This document shows, piece by piece, positions 1 through 6,937 of a DNA stretch of 64,000 bases. The translations under genes were made by a program, and so were the position numbers. Position 1 is the first letter of the stretch. Every line of letters begins with the position of its first letter. This DNA is from Methylobacterium sp. Leaf125 (GTDB lineage: Bacteria; Pseudomonadota; Alphaproteobacteria; Rhizobiales; Beijerinckiaceae), in assembly GCF_001423085.1 (NCBI RefSeq), contig NZ_LMNU01000012.1:618285-682284 (forward strand), written 5' to 3'. Under the pieces are notes generated by a model. That model was given only the letters and a program-made list of their open reading frames with translations. It was not told the DNA's origin and did not search any database.

Positions 1-1
1 C

Positions 2-61
2 AAGGGCAAGATGGCCGCCGAAGTCCGGCTGCTCGACGGTGCGCTGCCCGCCTCACACTGA
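2..61 (+). CDS. C-terminal tail of an upstream protein (partial)
   Basis: The reading frame entering the window encodes about 19 residues (KGKMAAEVRLLDGALPASH) and stops with TGA at 59-61, 11 bases before the DUF192 start. The gene begins outside the window. A cold-shock-domain protein often precedes DUF192 genes in this order and the GKMAAEVRLL ending would fit one, but too little is visible to name it. Confidence 0.4.
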   Translation, partial: KGKMAAEVRLLDGALPASH

Positions 62-72
62 CGGATGGTCCG

Positions 73-570
73 GTGGTCACGCGACGTTTGATCGATTGGC
101 GCGATGGATTTCGCGCGCTCCTCGCCCTTGCCGTGTTCGGGTTCATCCTCGGTCACGCAGCCGCGCAGGATGCGGCCTCCGGGCCGACAGAACCGCTCAG
201 CATCGTCGGTCGCGAGGGACGGCACGTCTTCACGGTCGAGGTGATGCGAACGGACGCGGAGCGCTCGCGAGGGTTGATGTACCGGCGCACGATGGCGCCC
301 GATCACGGCATGCTGTTCGATTTCGAAGCCTCTGCACCCGTGGCGATGTGGATGAAGAACACCTACCTGCCGCTCGACATGCTGTTCATTCGTGCCGATG
401 GCACCATCGCGAAGATTGCGGCCGATACAGAGCCGCTTTCCACCAAGGTGATCCCCTCGAACGAGGCTGTCCTCTCCGTGCTGGAGCTGAATGCCGGTAC
501 GGCCGCGCGCCTCAGGATCCATGCCGGCGATCGCGTGGAGCATGCCCTGTTCGCGCGGAAGCCACGCTAG
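73..570 (+). CDS. DUF192 family exported protein
   Basis: A 165-residue protein with a GTG start. An N-terminal hydrophobic segment (about residues 14-30, ending near AAAQDA) looks like a signal peptide or anchor. The rest matches the DUF192 pattern: SRGLMYRRTM, then MLFDF, then MWMKNTYLPLDMLFI, and an ELNAGTA segment near the end. The family is widespread in bacteria and archaea and has no settled function. It follows the partial upstream gene by 11 bases, so the two are probably co-transcribed. Confidence 0.85.
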   Translation: MVTRRLIDWRDGFRALLALAVFGFILGHAAAQDAASGPTEPLSIVGREGRHVFTVEVMRTDAERSRGLMYRRTMAPDHGMLFDFEASAPVAMWMKNTYLPLDMLFIRADGTIAKIAADTEPLSTKVIPSNEAVLSVLELNAGTAARLRIHAGDRVEHALFARKPR

Positions 571-707
571 GGGTATCGTCGCCCACCCGAACACACCGAG
601 AACAAAGGCTTGACGCCCGGTCGATTTATCCCCACTGTTCCCTCAATGTTCTGATCCATTTCGGGACGGCCACGCGGCGGCTCCGAACCTGGCGACGAGG
701 GGACATC

Positions 708-1238
708 ATGTTCGACCTGCCTTTGGACGACTTGCCTCTAGACGACTTCACCCAGGACGACCTGTCGCCCAGCGCTGGGTGCGAGCCGGTTGAGGTCCTG
801 TTCGAGAACGCCGACTGGCGTGTCGCCGCCGACGGCCTGGAGCATCGCGGGACCGGCTACTTCATCGCGCGGGAAACCCTTGCCCAACGGCGGGGCGATC
901 TCTGGGAATGGCCGATGCATCTCGCCGAGAAGAGCTGGTGCACGCCGCGCAGCTTCCGCGAGGCGTTCCTTGCCGCCGTAACGGCGTTCGGGATCGAGAT
1001 GGACTCGGGCCTCTCGCAATCCTTCGCCATGGCCTTCGGGCTGGTCGCCGGCACCGGAACGCGACGGGGCGAGGCGGGCTTCGTGGCGCTGGGCGATCTC
1101 GTTCGGCCGAAGCCCGCGGGCTCCGGGGCGGCCCGGAAGCGCAACCCGACCGGCGAGACTCGGCTGGCGACGCGGCGCGTTGGCGCGCCGGTGGATTCGC
1201 GGACGGGCGAGGCGGCACGCCAGCGCGTCGCTCTCTGA
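708..1238 (+). CDS. conserved hypothetical protein
   Basis: A 176-residue protein starting at an ATG preceded by a GAGGGGA ribosome-binding site about 7 bases upstream. The N-terminus is acidic with a short repeat (LPLDDLPLDDFTQDD). The middle has many aromatic and charged residues (FENADWRVAADGLEHRGTGYF, split here by context) and the C-terminal 40 residues are basic and probably disordered (RKRNPTGETRLATRR). I recognise no catalytic motif. The frame stays open further upstream, but that extension is a GC-rich shadow lacking a ribosome-binding site. No function can be assigned. Confidence 0.6.
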   Translation: MFDLPLDDLPLDDFTQDDLSPSAGCEPVEVLFENADWRVAADGLEHRGTGYFIARETLAQRRGDLWEWPMHLAEKSWCTPRSFREAFLAAVTAFGIEMDSGLSQSFAMAFGLVAGTGTRRGEAGFVALGDLVRPKPAGSGAARKRNPTGETRLATRRVGAPVDSRTGEAARQRVAL

Positions 1239-1335
1239 GACTGTTCGGCCCGGCGTCGAGCCCTAATTTCCTGGCTGCGATCCAGGATGTCTTCGTCCGA
1301 CGAGATCGCTTCTCCCAGATCGCCCCGGGATCATC

Positions 1336-2232
1336 ATGTCGAACACGTCGGATCACCGCGCAGACGCCACGCCGCTCGAAGGTCTCGACGGCCTCCTGAC
1401 GCCGCCCTTTTCCCGACGCGGCTTCGTCATGACGAGCCTGATGACGGGACTGACCCTGGCGACGAGTTCCGTCGAGGCCCAGGTGATCAGGACCGATGCC
1501 GAGGGCATCGAAGCGGGTGAGGTCAAGATCCCCGCCGCCGATGGTCCGATGCCCGGATATCGGGCCATGCCGAAGGGGGAGGGGCCGTTTCCGATCATCC
1601 TCGTCATCGAGGAGATCTTCGGCGTGCACGACTACATCAAGGATATCTGCCGCCGGCTCGCCAAGGTCGGATACTGCGCGGTGGCACCCGAGCTCTATGC
1701 CCGCCAGGGCGATCTCTCGACGATGACGGATGCGAAGGTGATCATCCGCGACATCATCTCGAAGACCCCCGACGCCCAATGGATCGCCGATCTGGATGCA
1801 GCCGCAAGCTGGGCGGTCTCGGCCTCGCATGGGGATCCGTCACGGATCGGAACGATGGGCTGGTGCCGCGGTGGGCGCGGCGTCTGGCTCTATGCCGCTC
1901 ACCGGAAGGATCTGAAGGCGGGTGTCGCCTGGTACGGTCCCGTCGGCGGTGAGCGTACGGAGATCCAGCCACGCACGGCCACCGACCTGGCGGCCGAGCT
2001 CAATGCACCGCTCCTGTGCCTCTACGGCGGCGCAGATACCGGCATTCCCGTCCCGGCCGTGGAGGCGGCGCGGGACAAGGCCAAGGCCGCCGGCAAGTCG
2101 GTAGAACTCGTCGTGTATCCGGATGCCCCGCACGGATTCCACGCGGATTACCGGCCAAGCTATCATGAAGCGGATGCGAAAGACGGTTGGGCGCGCGCTC
2201 TAGCCTTTCTCAAATCTCACGGTGTTGGCTAA
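1336..2232 (+). CDS. Tat-exported dienelactone hydrolase family protein
   Basis: A 298-residue alpha/beta-hydrolase. Residues 26-50 form a probable twin-arginine signal (SRRGFVMTSL followed by a hydrophobic run), so it should act in the periplasm. The family nucleophile is Cys177 in GWCRGG, and the catalytic partners are likely Asp234 (GGADTGIP) and a His in APHGFH near 266-269. The EEIFGV segment at 92-97 contains the Glu typical of dienelactone hydrolases. Family members hydrolyse lactones or esters; the substrate here is unknown. No pathway gene for chloroaromatics lies nearby, so this is probably a generic DLH-like hydrolase. Confidence 0.85.
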   Translation: MSNTSDHRADATPLEGLDGLLTPPFSRRGFVMTSLMTGLTLATSSVEAQVIRTDAEGIEAGEVKIPAADGPMPGYRAMPKGEGPFPIILVIEEIFGVHDYIKDICRRLAKVGYCAVAPELYARQGDLSTMTDAKVIIRDIISKTPDAQWIADLDAAASWAVSASHGDPSRIGTMGWCRGGRGVWLYAAHRKDLKAGVAWYGPVGGERTEIQPRTATDLAAELNAPLLCLYGGADTGIPVPAVEAARDKAKAAGKSVELVVYPDAPHGFHADYRPSYHEADAKDGWARALAFLKSHGVG

Positions 2233-2386
2233 AAACCTCGCGAAAGCGTGGCATTGAAAGCACAACGGGCCCACGCGGCGCGCATTCAGGGTTATTGGTC
2301 GGTTCCGCCACATTGACAGCTTCGCGCCTCCGTGGCGCAAGATTGCACTTGGCCCGCCGTTCTGGCCCGAAGAGCGTACCGGACCC

Positions 2387-2827
2387 ATGAGTGCTGTGAC
2401 CCCATCTGACGCACGTCCCGTGATCCTCGTCGTCGAGGACGAGCCAGATGAGCGGTTCCTTGCGGCCGAGCTTCTCGAAGAGACCGGCTTCCGGGTCATC
2501 GAAGCCGAGACGGCCGAACGCGCCCTGGCGATTCTCAACGATCGGGGCGACGAAGTCAGCGTCGTCTTCTCGGACGTTCGGACCCCGGGGCCGATCGGTG
2601 GTTTCGAACTGGCCCGCATTATCGGCGTCACCTGGCCGCGCGTTCGGGTGCTGTTGACCTCCGGCGATGCCGGTGACCAGCCCAGCGACCTGCGTGTCTC
2701 GGCGACCTTCATCCCGAAGCCTTGGCGCGCCGCCGACATCCTGGCCTGGGTCGAGGAGGCGGCCGGACGCACCGACGGCTCCACTTCCGGGCCGGACGTC
2801 ATCGGCTCTCCCCTGCGCGGCAATTAA
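2387..2827 (+). CDS. single-domain response regulator
   Basis: A 146-residue receiver domain without an output domain. The acidic pocket (EDEPD at 17-21), phospho-acceptor Asp63 in FSDVRTPGP, the Thr/Ser pair at 91-92 (LLTSGDAG) and Lys111 in FIPKPW are all present, so it should accept phosphate. The DVRTPGP-GGFELAR context resembles receivers attached to hybrid histidine kinases. It lies 73 bases upstream of the NepR-like gene. It may feed phosphate into or out of a histidine-kinase relay, but the partner kinase is not visible. Confidence 0.88.
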   Translation: MSAVTPSDARPVILVVEDEPDERFLAAELLEETGFRVIEAETAERALAILNDRGDEVSVVFSDVRTPGPIGGFELARIIGVTWPRVRVLLTSGDAGDQPSDLRVSATFIPKPWRAADILAWVEEAAGRTDGSTSGPDVIGSPLRGN

Positions 2828-2844
2828 ATTTATCATAGATCAAC

Positions 2845-2869
2845 GGAAACATCGGGTCGCGGAGCCGTT
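2845..2869 (+). promoter_or_regulatory. candidate EcfG-type promoter, one mismatch
   Basis: GGAAA at 2845-2849 and CGTT at 2866-2869, separated by 16 nt. The EcfG consensus in alphaproteobacteria is GGAAC-N16/17-CGTT, so the -35 element has one mismatch. It lies 31 bases upstream of the NepR-like ATG at 2901. Confidence 0.4.
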
Positions 2870-2900
2870 GAACGGGTTCCCGCAATCGAGAGGCCGCGCG

Positions 2901-3122
2901 ATGGCCCGGAAGCCGACGATGAACTTTGCCCAATCGGTCAGCGCCCAGCGTCCGGATGAAGCGTGGTCGTCCCTGACCGGCTTGCCCGAAGATCGCCTGA
3001 TGGCGACACTCGGAAGCAATCTTCGCGATGTCTATCAAGCCGTCACCGACGCAGTTCAGCCCAGCGATCTGATGCGGCTCGCCGCAATGATCGACGACCG
3101 ACGCGGTCAGACCAAGCGCTGA
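2901..3122 (+). CDS. NepR-like small protein (putative second anti-sigma factor)
   Basis: A 73-residue protein. Residues 37-65 align without gaps to the core of the true NepR encoded at 5274-5498: LGSNLRDVYQ against IGHHLRAMYD, and a closing L..A.xxD with matching spacing. Eight of 29 positions are identical (G, L, R, Y, P, L, A, D) and several more are conservative. NepR proteins bind and inhibit EcfG sigma factors and are released by PhyR. A mismatched EcfG-type promoter precedes the gene. Divergence of the second helix (PSDLMRLAAM) could change the partner. Assignment is by my own alignment; function is inferred. Confidence 0.6.
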   Translation: MARKPTMNFAQSVSAQRPDEAWSSLTGLPEDRLMATLGSNLRDVYQAVTDAVQPSDLMRLAAMIDDRRGQTKR

Positions 3123-3261
3123 GCCCCAAATTCCGCTGGGCAAGTGCGGCGGGAATACCGCACTCAGGCGGTGCGGATTGCCGTATGGTTCGGCCCACAT
3201 TTGATCCGTGCTTCGCGAGGACTGGCCTTCGAGGCTCACGGGCTGCGTCATCGGACTGTCC

Positions 3262-4458
3262 ATGCGTTCCACACTAAGCCTCGGCGTCGCCGCTCTGGGC
3301 CTCGCCGCCTTGCTGGCGGCGGCTGCTCCGGCCATCGCCGCCGCCCCGCCGAACCAGCCCGCAGAGGGCCCCGGCGGGATCGGCGATCGCGCCGCGGCCA
3401 TCGTGAAGCGCGGTCTCGGCAAGGCCGGCTCCGGCAGCTTCGTCTTCTACAAGGCAGGCGCGGCACCCACCGAGGGTCGCCCCGTCGTCGTCTTCCTGCA
3501 TGCCTGGGGCGCCCCCAATCCGCAGGCCTACGGCAGTTGGATCGATCACCTCGCCCGGAGCGGCTCCCTCGTCGTCTTTCCACGCTTCCAGGACCTCAAT
3601 CGAACGCGTCCATCGGAGGCGAGCGCGATCGCCGAGCGCATCCTGAAGTCGACGCTGTCCGACCTCGCCAGTGATGCCGACGCAAAACCCGACCCGAAGC
3701 GGGTCGCGGTGATCGGGCACCTCGCCGGCGCACCGATCGCCGCCAACATCGCCGCCGACGCGGCCGAGCAGGGCCTGCCCATCCCGCGCCTCGTGTTCGC
3801 GATCATGCCGGGCGGTATCGCCAGCGACGCGCGCGCTCGAGGGATCGTCCTGCACGATCTCGCCCGGATCGCCCCTGAGACCCTGGTCATCACGGTGATC
3901 GGCGACCGCGACGCGCGGGCCGCCGATTTGGCCGGACGACGCCTCCTGCGGGAGGCCAGCGCCGTGCCGAGCGAGCGCAAGCTGTTCGTGCGCGCGCTCT
4001 CGGACGACCATGGGTTTCCCGCTCTGGCCGCCACGCTCACGTCGCCGGCCGGCGTGGATGCCGCCTATGACGGATCGGCCATCAAGCTGCCGCCGGAGCC
4101 GCCCCGCGACCCGAAGCAGCCGGCTCCGCCCTTCAAATGGTCGCCCGATATGGCCCTCACGGGCGAGCAGACGACGCTGGTTTCTCAGATCAACAATTCT
4201 CGCGCCGACAGCCTCGACTATCTGGCCTACTGGAAGACCTTCGACCTCGCTGCCGCTGCGGCGTTCGGCGGAACGGACGCCGCGGGCCTCAAGGCCAATC
4301 CGCGCTTCAGCGACATGGAGCGGTGGGCCGACGGCTGGCCGGTCAAGCGCCTCGTGGTGGAAACACCCCGTCCGCCGGCGGTCCAGCCGGCGGTCGCCAC
4401 GCCGATCCCGGCGTCGACGGGCGCCCGTCCCAAGCCGGCCGCATCGCGGCGTCCCTGA
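3262..4458 (+). CDS. exported alpha/beta-hydrolase fold protein lacking the nucleophile Ser
   Basis: A 398-residue protein starting at an ATG followed directly by an alanine-rich signal peptide (residues 1-28). A VVVFLHAWG segment (76-83) resembles the oxyanion-hole strand of alpha/beta-hydrolases. The nucleophile elbow reads VIGHLAGAP, placing Leu154 where the family has Ser. ITVIGDRDAR and DDHGFPAL match the acid and histidine regions. The C-terminal 40 residues are rich in Pro, Ala and Arg. The Ser-to-Leu change suggests it is not a classical hydrolase; it may bind a ligand or act on a surface polymer. Confidence 0.7.
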   Translation: MRSTLSLGVAALGLAALLAAAAPAIAAAPPNQPAEGPGGIGDRAAAIVKRGLGKAGSGSFVFYKAGAAPTEGRPVVVFLHAWGAPNPQAYGSWIDHLARSGSLVVFPRFQDLNRTRPSEASAIAERILKSTLSDLASDADAKPDPKRVAVIGHLAGAPIAANIAADAAEQGLPIPRLVFAIMPGGIASDARARGIVLHDLARIAPETLVITVIGDRDARAADLAGRRLLREASAVPSERKLFVRALSDDHGFPALAATLTSPAGVDAAYDGSAIKLPPEPPRDPKQPAPPFKWSPDMALTGEQTTLVSQINNSRADSLDYLAYWKTFDLAAAAAFGGTDAAGLKANPRFSDMERWADGWPVKRLVVETPRPPAVQPAVATPIPASTGARPKPAASRRP

Positions 4459-4572
4459 CGCGCGCTGACAGTCCCGCTAGTCCGGCGAACGGCGCACCCC
4501 CTCCGTCGTGCGGGCGCGACGGGCTGGCGCAAGCTTTGCGTGAGGACATCCGGGTCAACCGGATGCACCGCC

Positions 4573-4773
4573 ATGCCCGAATTCATCGCTGTCCTTGCCG
4601 CGTCCGCGTTGTTTTGTGCCACAGTCATCGTGCTGAACGGCCTGACGCGTCTTCTGCTTCAGATCCATGGCTCCGTCGGCGATCTCGCGGAGAACGGCTT
4701 CGGCCAATATGGCCTCGCGCTCGTTGTGTCCGGCATCGTTTGGCGCCGTGCGGTTCGCCGCAACGCTCTGTGA
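4573..4773 (+). CDS. small membrane protein, unknown
   Basis: A 66-residue protein read from ATG. It contains a hydrophobic helix at about residues 3-24 (FIAVLAASALFCATVIVL) and a second, weaker one at 45-58 (YGLALVVSGIVW), ending in a basic tail. No clear Shine-Dalgarno precedes the ATG, and a GTG 33 bases upstream in frame is an alternative start. I do not recognise the family. It precedes the stress-promoter-linked DUF1328 gene but is not obviously part of that transcript. Confidence 0.45.
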   Translation: MPEFIAVLAASALFCATVIVLNGLTRLLLQIHGSVGDLAENGFGQYGLALVVSGIVWRRAVRRNAL

Positions 4774-4871
4774 CGGCGTTCGGTGTGTCCGTGCATCGGC
4801 AGCAGCGAAGAACCGCGTGAAAGGCTTTGCGCGCCACCGGTGGAAAACGTGGCGAACCTGTGGCGAACTCA

Positions 4872-4896
4872 GGAACCGTCCCGCTAACTTGGCGTT
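4872..4896 (+). promoter_or_regulatory. EcfG-type promoter for the DUF1328 gene
   Basis: Exact GGAAC (4872-4876) and CGTT (4893-4896) with a 16-nt spacer, 57 bases upstream of the DUF1328 ATG. This matches the consensus of the general stress sigma factor EcfG. Confidence 0.75.
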
Positions 4897-4953
4897 ATGC
4901 TGTCATGAGGTCGCAGCCGATGCTGCACCGTACTTGATGAAGGGTAGAGTCAC

Positions 4954-5130
4954 ATGCTCGGATGGGCCGTTACGTTCCTGGTCGTCGCCCTCGTCGCGGC
5001 GCTGCTCGGCTTCGGTGGAATCGCCGGCACGGCGATGGAAGCTGCGAAGCTCGTGTTCTTCGTCGCCATCGTTCTGTTCGCCATCTCGGCCGTGATCGGC
5101 CTGATGCGCGGTCGTTCGCCGACGCTCTGA
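4954..5130 (+). CDS. DUF1328 family small membrane protein
   Basis: A 58-residue protein of two membrane helices (residues 3-19 and 32-50) separated by the [14 protein letters not shown] loop. This is the standard form of the DUF1328/YtjA family. Members are stress-induced inner-membrane proteins of unknown biochemistry. An exact EcfG-type promoter lies upstream and a strong intrinsic terminator follows, so the gene is probably a single-gene transcript in the PhyR regulon. Confidence 0.9.
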   Translation: MLGWAVTFLVVALVAALLGFGGIAGTAMEAAKLVFFVAIVLFAISAVIGLMRGRSPTL

Positions 5131-5170
5131 TGCCTCTCGGCGCAGTGGCGCCGGAGCACTGGAACACATG

Positions 5171-5203
5171 AAAAGGGCCGCTCGCTACGAGCGGCCCTTT
5201 TTC
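5171..5203 (+). terminator. intrinsic terminator after DUF1328 gene
   Basis: A perfect stem AAAGGGCCGCTCG / CGAGCGGCCCTTT with a CTA loop and a following T run. The A run before the stem could also terminate transcripts arriving from the minus-strand nepR. Confidence 0.9.
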
Positions 5204-5273
5204 GCGACGGGTGAGAGTTCACGACCCAGGCCTTCGCTTCCGACGATCTCTCGCAAATGCGACGCAGGTGGCT

Positions 5274-5498
5274 TCAGCCCTGAGTGTCCGAATTGGGGGT
5301 CGACGCGTCGAGCTTGGCGATGAGGTCGCGGAATCGATCAGGGACCGGTTGCTGCACGATGGTGTCATACATGGCGCGGAGGTGATGCCCGATCCGCTTC
5401 TGGGTATGATCACTCAGGCCCTGTCCGGGCACAGCGTCGCTTGTCTTCGGGTCGACTCCCTCGGGTGAGGGGCCGGCACCCGGTCCGTTATCGTCCAT
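5274..5498 (-). CDS. nepR: anti-sigma factor NepR
   Basis: A 74-residue protein with an acidic, Pro/Gly-rich N-terminus and the conserved NepR core at residues 36-64 (IGHHLRAMYDTIV, QPVPDRFRDLIAKLD). NepR sequesters the extracytoplasmic sigma factor EcfG; phosphorylated PhyR mimics the sigma factor and takes NepR away, releasing EcfG. The start at MDDNGPG is chosen because AAGGGGA lies 7 bases upstream; an ATG 11 codons earlier lacks such a site. The gene is divergent from phyR and has its own exact EcfG-type promoter, implying autoregulation. Confidence 0.93.
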   Translation of the reverse strand: MDDNGPGAGPSPEGVDPKTSDAVPGQGLSDHTQKRIGHHLRAMYDTIVQQPVPDRFRDLIAKLDASTPNSDTQG

Positions 5499-5577
5499 AC
5501 GTCGGTCCCCTTGGATGTCGACAAGCGACATCGCCGCGATTGTTTTGCGGCTTCACATAGGCCATGGCTGCACCTGC

Positions 5578-5602
5578 AACGCTGGTGTGAACAATCGGTT
5601 CC
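5578..5602 (-). promoter_or_regulatory. EcfG-type promoter for nepR
   Basis: Read on the minus strand: GGAAC (5602-5598), 16-nt spacer, CGTT (5581-5578). Exact consensus, about 80 bases upstream of the nepR start. Its -35 element lies 8 bp from the -35 of the divergent phyR promoter. Confidence 0.8.
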
Positions 5603-5610
5603 CGCCCGGC

Positions 5611-5635
5611 GGAACGGAGCCCTGCATTCCGCGTT
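5611..5635 (+). promoter_or_regulatory. EcfG-type promoter for phyR
   Basis: GGAAC (5611-5615), 16-nt spacer, CGTT (5632-5635). Exact consensus, 43 bases upstream of the phyR ATG at 5679. With the nepR promoter it forms a back-to-back pair driven by the sigma factor these proteins control. Confidence 0.85.
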
Positions 5636-5678
5636 GTGGCGGAGGCGCCCGATAGAACGGCAAAGCCAAGGGGATATA

Positions 5679-6482
5679 ATGTCGACAGCTCAACTCGTCG
5701 TTCAGCATCTGCCGTACCTGCGCCGTTACGCGCGGGCGCTGACCGGCAGCCAGGTTGCTGGCGACGCCTACGTGGCCGCCACCCTGGAAACTCTCGTGAA
5801 CGAGCCGGAGACGCTCGGTCGCAGCTCCAACGTGAAGGCCGATCTGTTCCGCGTCTTCACCCGCATCTGGAATTCGCTGTCGGTGAATGGCCAGAGCGAG
5901 CAGGTTCAGCACGATCTGCCGGCGGAAGTCCGCCTCGGCCAGATCACGCCGCTGCCGCGCCAGGCCTTCCTGCTCTCGTGCCTCGAGGGCTTCTCGGAGG
6001 AGGATGCCGCGATCATCCTCGACGTCGACGTCAGCCAGGTCCGCGACCTCGTCGATGAAGCCGGACGCGAGCTTGCAGCCGACATGGCCACCGAGATCCT
6101 CATCATCGAGGACGAGCCGCTGATCGCGATGGATCTCGAGGCGCTCGTGGAAGGCCTCGGCCACAACGTGATCGGCGTTGCGCGTACCCGCACCGAGGCG
6201 ATCAAGATCGCCTCCGGGGGCACGCGCCCAGGCCTGATCCTGGCCGACATCCAGCTCGCCGATGGCAGTTCCGGCCTCGACGCCGTGAACGACCTCCTGA
6301 AGACCTTCGAGGTTCCGGTGATCTTCATCACGGCCTACCCCGAGCGCTTCCTCACCGGCGAGCGCCCCGAGCCGGCGTTCCTGATCGCCAAGCCCTTCCA
6401 GCCCGCCAACGTCTCGGCGGTGATCAGCCAGGCCTTGTTCTTCCAGCAGAGCGCCCGTCGCCGTGAGGCGAAGTCGGCCTGA
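5679..6482 (+). CDS. phyR: general stress response regulator PhyR
   Basis: A 267-residue protein with an N-terminal sigma-factor-like domain (residues 1-135: a sigma2-like part and a sigma4-like part with RQAFLLSCLEGFSEEDAAIIL) and a C-terminal receiver domain (138-258). The phospho-acceptor is Asp190 in LILADIQLADG, the acidic pair lies in IEDEP (143-147), and the conserved Thr and Lys are in FITAYPE and IAKPF. Length and Asp190 match M. extorquens PhyR. When phosphorylated, the sigma-like domain binds NepR and frees EcfG. The start has an AAGGGGA site 7 bases upstream. No PhyK kinase or ecfG gene is visible in the window. Confidence 0.97.
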   Translation: MSTAQLVVQHLPYLRRYARALTGSQVAGDAYVAATLETLVNEPETLGRSSNVKADLFRVFTRIWNSLSVNGQSEQVQHDLPAEVRLGQITPLPRQAFLLSCLEGFSEEDAAIILDVDVSQVRDLVDEAGRELAADMATEILIIEDEPLIAMDLEALVEGLGHNVIGVARTRTEAIKIASGGTRPGLILADIQLADGSSGLDAVNDLLKTFEVPVIFITAYPERFLTGERPEPAFLIAKPFQPANVSAVISQALFFQQSARRREAKSA

Positions 6483-6540
6483 TCGCTCTGCCTGGGAGCG
6501 CCCGCTGCGCTCTGAATTCGTGGAGGAGCAGCTGAACGAG

Positions 6541-6567
6541 CCCCGGTCGAACGACCGGGGTTTTTTC
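6541..6567 (+). terminator. phyR terminator
   Basis: Stem CCCCGGTCG / CGACCGGGG with an AA loop followed by six T residues, 58 bases after the phyR stop. Confidence 0.9.
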
Positions 6568-6610
6568 ATGCCGTCCGCCAAGGTCCTCTGCAGCTCGCCA
6601 TACGGACACA

Positions 6611-6640
6611 AAAAAACGGGTCGGATTAACTCCGACCCGT
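6611..6640 (-). terminator. minus-strand intrinsic terminator
   Basis: Perfect 10-bp stem ACGGGTCGGA / TCCGACCCGT with a 5-nt loop, preceded on the plus strand by a run of A, which is a T run in the minus direction. No protein gene ends here, which points to a non-coding transcript. Confidence 0.85.
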
Positions 6641-6697
6641 CGAAAGGTTCCGGCCAATGCACAAGGGGAATGCGGGGGAGGACCAGGCGGCCGGGTG
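6611..6697 (-). ncRNA. candidate EcfG-dependent sRNA with anti-Shine-Dalgarno segment
   Basis: A self-contained minus-strand unit: an exact EcfG-type promoter (6729-6705), a predicted transcript start near 6697, and a strong intrinsic terminator at 6640-6611. The RNA would be about 87 nt. Its 5' part carries GGTCCTCCCCCGC and ATTCCCC, C-rich stretches complementary to Shine-Dalgarno sequences, outside the terminator stem. No convincing ORF with a ribosome-binding site fits. The transcript runs towards the phyR terminator. Existence and start site are predictions. Confidence 0.55.
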
Positions 6698-6704
6698 CTG
6701 GAAC

Positions 6705-6729
6705 AACGAAGTTCGACTGCAAGGGTTCC
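6705..6729 (-). promoter_or_regulatory. EcfG-type promoter for the candidate sRNA
   Basis: Minus strand: GGAAC (6729-6725), 16-nt spacer, CGTT (6708-6705). Exact consensus. Confidence 0.7.
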
Positions 6730-6872
6730 GATTCCGGTCTCCGACGTGTGATTTTTCTCGACGGCGATGCAAAATCGCCACGGGCGGCGGGAGGCTGGGA
6801 GCCGAGGCGGTGGCAATCAAGACAATGCGATGCATCGCCTTAAGGACTGGATATCCAGATCAAAAGGGTTAA

Positions 6873-6897
6873 GGAACCGTTGTTTTCGAACTGCGTT
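6873..6897 (+). promoter_or_regulatory. EcfG-type promoter
   Basis: GGAAC (6873-6877), 16-nt spacer, CGTT (6894-6897), 40 bases upstream of the ATG at 6938. Exact consensus. Confidence 0.78.
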
Positions 6898-6937
6898 GAA
6901 CTGACAACCTGTCAAGCTCTGCGCGGAGATTACGGCA

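Noticed and set aside
1353..2166. Long open frames on the minus strand opposite the dienelactone hydrolase-like gene
   Set aside because: They mirror the third-position GC pattern of the real gene, lack ribosome-binding sites and have low-complexity Arg/Gly/Pro products.
6626..6835. A 69-codon minus-strand frame overlapping the candidate sRNA
   Set aside because: No ribosome-binding site, it starts upstream of the predicted transcript start, and its stop lies inside the terminator loop.
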